Below, piece after piece: positions 5,591-7,753 of a DNA stretch of 7,753 nucleotides (positions are counted from its first letter, which is position 1; every line of letters starts with the position of its first letter). A program made the position numbers and the translations under genes. Source of the stretch: Bacillota bacterium (GTDB lineage: Bacteria > Bacillota > Clostridia > Peptostreptococcales > Natronincolaceae); NCBI GenBank assembly GCA_023387935.1, contig JAEWHG010000186.1, forward strand, positions 1 to 7,753. The letters run 5' to 3'. The notes beneath the pieces were generated by a model. The model worked only from the letters and a program-made list of their open reading frames with translations. It was not told the origin of the DNA and did no database searches.

Positions 5591-6793
5591 ATGAATCAGA
5601 GGGATTATATTATTATTGGGAATGGAATTGCTGGTTTATCTGCTGCAGAGACAATTCGTAAAAATGACGAGAAGGGTAAAATTACTGTAATTTCTGCAGA
5701 AAACTATTTAACCTATTATAGGGTAAAGTTATCCCACTTTATTTCGAAGGACTTCAAGGATGATGAACTTTTTGTTCATGATGAAAAATGGTATAAGGAT
5801 CGAAATATTGAGGTTATTTTAGGAAAATCAGTTGCTAAAATAGATACCTATGCCGATGAAGTAGAGTTAAGTGATGGTAGTAAGATGGTATATGGTAAAC
5901 TATTACTTGCAAATGGAAGCAAGCCTTTTGTTCCGCCTATTAAAGGAAATGAAAAAGAAGGCGTATTTGCACTAAGAACTATAGATGATTTAAAGAAAGC
6001 TCAAGCTTATTTTAAAGGATGTAATAGTATTACAGTAATCGGTGGCGGACTTCTAGGCTTAGAGGCTGCATGGGCAATTAAAAAGCTAAATAAGGAAGTA
6101 AATATAGTTGAATTTTTCCCCCACTTATTACCTAGACAATTAGACGAAGGACTATCTAAGGAATTTGGTAATCTATTAGAGGAAAATGGACTCAACCTAT
6201 ATTTAGGCGCTGGCACAGATGAAATATTAGGGAATGGAAAAGTAGAAGGCGTTCGTCTGCAGGATGGAAGAGAAATTAAAACTGATGCAATATTAATTTC
6301 AGCTGGGATACGTCCGATTTTAGATATAGTAAAGGATAGTAATATTGAATTTGATAAAGGCGTTAAAGTAGATTCTTCTATGAGAACAAATGTCCATAAT
6401 GTATATGCAGCTGGAGATGTGGCAGAGCTGAATGGCATGGTTGTTGGTTTATGGGGAATATCTGGTGATGAAGGTGCTGTAGCTGGAGAAAATATGACAG
6501 GTGGAAATGCTGAGTATACAATACCAGAGCTTAATGCCATGCTAATGCTAGATAAGCTGTCTGTATTTTCTGTAGGTAATGTTAAGGACTGCGATAAAAC
6601 CATAGAGGAAGTGGATGAAGCTAAAAAGGCGCATTACAAACTATTCTTAGCTAAGGGTAAAGTAATCGGTGGTGTTGTTATGAATGATATGTCCAAGGTT
6701 CCTAAGGTTAAAAAAATAGTGAATAAGAATATGGACTTAACTGAGCAATTACAGAATAATATGAGCTTTAATGAAATTATACAAACTATGTAA
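5591..6793 (+). CDS. FAD-dependent NAD(P)H oxidoreductase, NADH:rubredoxin reductase-like
   Basis: This cytoplasmic flavoprotein (400 residues) belongs to the pyridine nucleotide-disulphide oxidoreductase superfamily. It has an N-terminal FAD dinucleotide fold GNGIAG (10-15), a central NAD(P)-binding fold GGGLLG (151-156) with E174 at the end of the second strand, which favours NADH over NADPH, and the second FAD motif VYAAGDVAEL (271-280). The active-site CxxxxC of disulphide reductases is absent, so it more likely passes electrons to a partner such as rubredoxin or a flavodiiron protein, as the clostridial NADH:rubredoxin reductase does in oxygen and NO detoxification. ENYLTYYRVKLSHFI (37-51) is like that group. 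The C-terminal domain (about 310-400) is of the NROR/NirB kind. No rubredoxin gene is adjacent, so the electron acceptor is inferred. The start follows the ribosome site at 5576-5582. Confidence 0.88.
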   Translation: MNQRDYIIIGNGIAGLSAAETIRKNDEKGKITVISAENYLTYYRVKLSHFISKDFKDDELFVHDEKWYKDRNIEVILGKSVAKIDTYADEVELSDGSKMVYGKLLLANGSKPFVPPIKGNEKEGVFALRTIDDLKKAQAYFKGCNSITVIGGGLLGLEAAWAIKKLNKEVNIVEFFPHLLPRQLDEGLSKEFGNLLEENGLNLYLGAGTDEILGNGKVEGVRLQDGREIKTDAILISAGIRPILDIVKDSNIEFDKGVKVDSSMRTNVHNVYAAGDVAELNGMVVGLWGISGDEGAVAGENMTGGNAEYTIPELNAMLMLDKLSVFSVGNVKDCDKTIEEVDEAKKAHYKLFLAKGKVIGGVVMNDMSKVPKVKKIVNKNMDLTEQLQNNMSFNEIIQTM

Positions 6794-6797
6794 TTTG

Positions 6798-6846
6798 CAA
6801 TAAAAAGCAAAGAATCTGAGGATTATTCCCCAGATTCTTTGCTTTT
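6798..6846. terminator. Shared hairpin terminator between convergent genes
   Basis: The arms AAAAGCAAAGAATCTG (6803-6818) and 6831-6846 pair perfectly over 16 bp around a 12-base loop. In the minus direction the stem runs straight into TTTTTA (complement of 6801-6806), a normal terminator for the aminotransferase gene. In the plus direction the only T-run is the four bases ending the stem, so it is weaker for the oxidoreductase. The minus-strand arm at 6831-6846 is coding sequence of the aminotransferase and its stop codon (6823-6825) is in the loop. Confidence 0.88.
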
Positions 6847-7683
6847 AGCTATGTAATTGTTTATTAGATCATCGTAAGCTTTTTTTAGAGCAAGTATAGC
6901 TGGATTTCCGCTAGAATCATAGTTTTTATTATCTATAGATGCAATAGGAAGAACCTTAGGGGAAGTACCTGTTAAAAATAGTCCATCTATTTCTTCTAGG
7001 AAGGAAACAGGGATAACTTCTTCTTTAACCTCATAATTTAGTTGAAGACATAGCTGTATAATACGGTCACGGGTAATGCCAAGTAATACATCTTTTGCAG
7101 GAGATGTATAGAAAACATTGTCTTTTACAAAAAATAGATTCGATTTACTGCCCTCTGTTATTTCGTTTTTCTGATTAACTAAAAGTGCTTCATAGGCATT
7201 TGCATTTTTCATGCTTTTATTTACTGCATCTCTAAAGGTTGCTGCGATTACTTTAGCATTTGGGTTTTCTCTTTCTGCCTCATAAAGTATAGTATGTACA
7301 CCGTTATTGTATTGTTCGTCAGCAGGGTAGTTGCTAGTAATAAAATATATAAATAAGTTAGGCTTTTCAGTATTCAGTCCGTTAATAACAATTTTAATAT
7401 TGTAGTGATAGGATTTATTTATGTTAATTAGTTCGTAAATATTTTCTTTTATAATTTTTTTATCCCAAGGTAGAGCATAGTTCAGTAGACCTAATGATTT
7501 AACCAGTCTTTCTATGTGTTCTTCAAAAAATAATGGGGTACCATCAATCACTCTAATTACTTCATAAACAGAAGGATACGCAGTAGTGTCTTTTTGTTGA
7601 AACTCACTGGTTGGAATAGTGTTGCTATTTAAAATAAAAAAATCCTTTGCTATTTCTTTACTTTGATTATTTGTATTAGCCAT
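6823..7683 (-). CDS. Class IV PLP-dependent enzyme (aminotransferase / aminodeoxychorismate lyase family)
   Basis: This cytoplasmic pyridoxal-phosphate enzyme (286 residues) belongs to the fold-type IV family, which includes branched-chain aminotransferase, D-amino acid aminotransferase and 4-amino-4-deoxychorismate lyase (PabC, folate synthesis). Visible hallmarks are the N-terminal VYEVIRVIDGTPLFFEEHIERL (39-60, split in members by few changes), the ITEGSKSNLFFVK stretch (175-187) with cofactor-contacting E177, PAKDVLLGITRDRII (195-209) and FLTGTSPKVLPI (236-247). Aligning YEALL (164-168) with the D-amino acid aminotransferase from memory places the catalytic lysine at K144. Sequence alone does not decide which reaction it performs; no pabA, pabB or ilv genes are adjacent. 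The first 20 or so residues form a polar extension. The start at 7683 has AGGTG 6 bases upstream. Only 70 bases upstream are visible, with no clear promoter. Confidence 0.85.
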   Translation of the reverse strand: MANTNNQSKEIAKDFFILNSNTIPTSEFQQKDTTAYPSVYEVIRVIDGTPLFFEEHIERLVKSLGLLNYALPWDKKIIKENIYELININKSYHYNIKIVINGLNTEKPNLFIYFITSNYPADEQYNNGVHTILYEAERENPNAKVIAATFRDAVNKSMKNANAYEALLVNQKNEITEGSKSNLFFVKDNVFYTSPAKDVLLGITRDRIIQLCLQLNYEVKEEVIPVSFLEEIDGLFLTGTSPKVLPIASIDNKNYDSSGNPAILALKKAYDDLINNYIAKSKESGE

Positions 7684-7753
7684 TTACTTCACCTCATTAT
7701 TCATATTTTTAATTCATATGGCTATCTGTGTTTATATTTATTCTATCACTTAT

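Noticed and set aside
6206..6222. TGGCAC inside the oxidoreductase gene as a second sigma-54 promoter
   Set aside because: No TTGC element occurs at the required distance downstream, and the site is within coding sequence.
6007..6603. Open frame of 198 codons on the minus strand inside the oxidoreductase gene
   Set aside because: Serine- and proline-rich composition is typical of the antisense of a real gene, and the sense strand encodes clear dinucleotide-binding motifs.

Overview
The window is low-GC DNA with strong Shine-Dalgarno sequences, short intergenic gaps and rho-independent terminators. Its gene content (FliW/CsrA switch, RocR-like sigma-54 activator, NhaC antiporter, rubredoxin-reductase-like flavoprotein) points to an anaerobic, motile, spore-former-type Firmicute of the class Clostridia, perhaps near Alkaliphilus. 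This placement is inferred from gene content and base composition, not from a search.

Layout. (1) Positions 1-1273, plus strand: the 3' part of livG (5' end outside the window) and complete livF, the two ATPases of a branched-chain amino acid ABC importer, overlapping by 8 bases and closed by a strong hairpin terminator. (2) Positions 1346-4503, minus strand: an NhaC-family antiporter gene, and upstream of it on the same strand a PAS / AAA+ / Fis-HTH sigma-54 activator with its own terminator and its own sigma-A-like promoter. The gap between them carries a full-consensus -24/-12 promoter pointing into nhaC, and further upstream three AT-rich repeats that could be the activator's binding sites. 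(3) Positions 4737-5449, plus strand: fliW and csrA, overlapping by one base, the flagellin-homeostasis partner switch. (4) Positions 5591-6793, plus strand: an FAD/NAD(P)H oxidoreductase resembling NADH:rubredoxin reductase, after a 141-base leader holding two small perfect dyads. (5) Positions 6823-7683, minus strand: a class IV PLP enzyme (4-amino-4-deoxychorismate lyase / branched-chain or D-amino acid aminotransferase family), convergent with the oxidoreductase and sharing a hairpin with it.

The most informative result is that the antiporter and the activator form a self-contained regulatory unit. The PAS domain presumably senses a small molecule or cell state, the AAA+ domain remodels sigma-54 RNA polymerase at the promoter at 2814-2829, and the output is a Na+-coupled transporter. 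The sigma-54 promoter also settles the antiporter start at 2758, because a longer upstream reading of the same frame would run through the promoter. No mobile element, CRISPR array, tRNA or rRNA is visible, and most genes belong to well-known families. The less-described parts are the regulatory sites.
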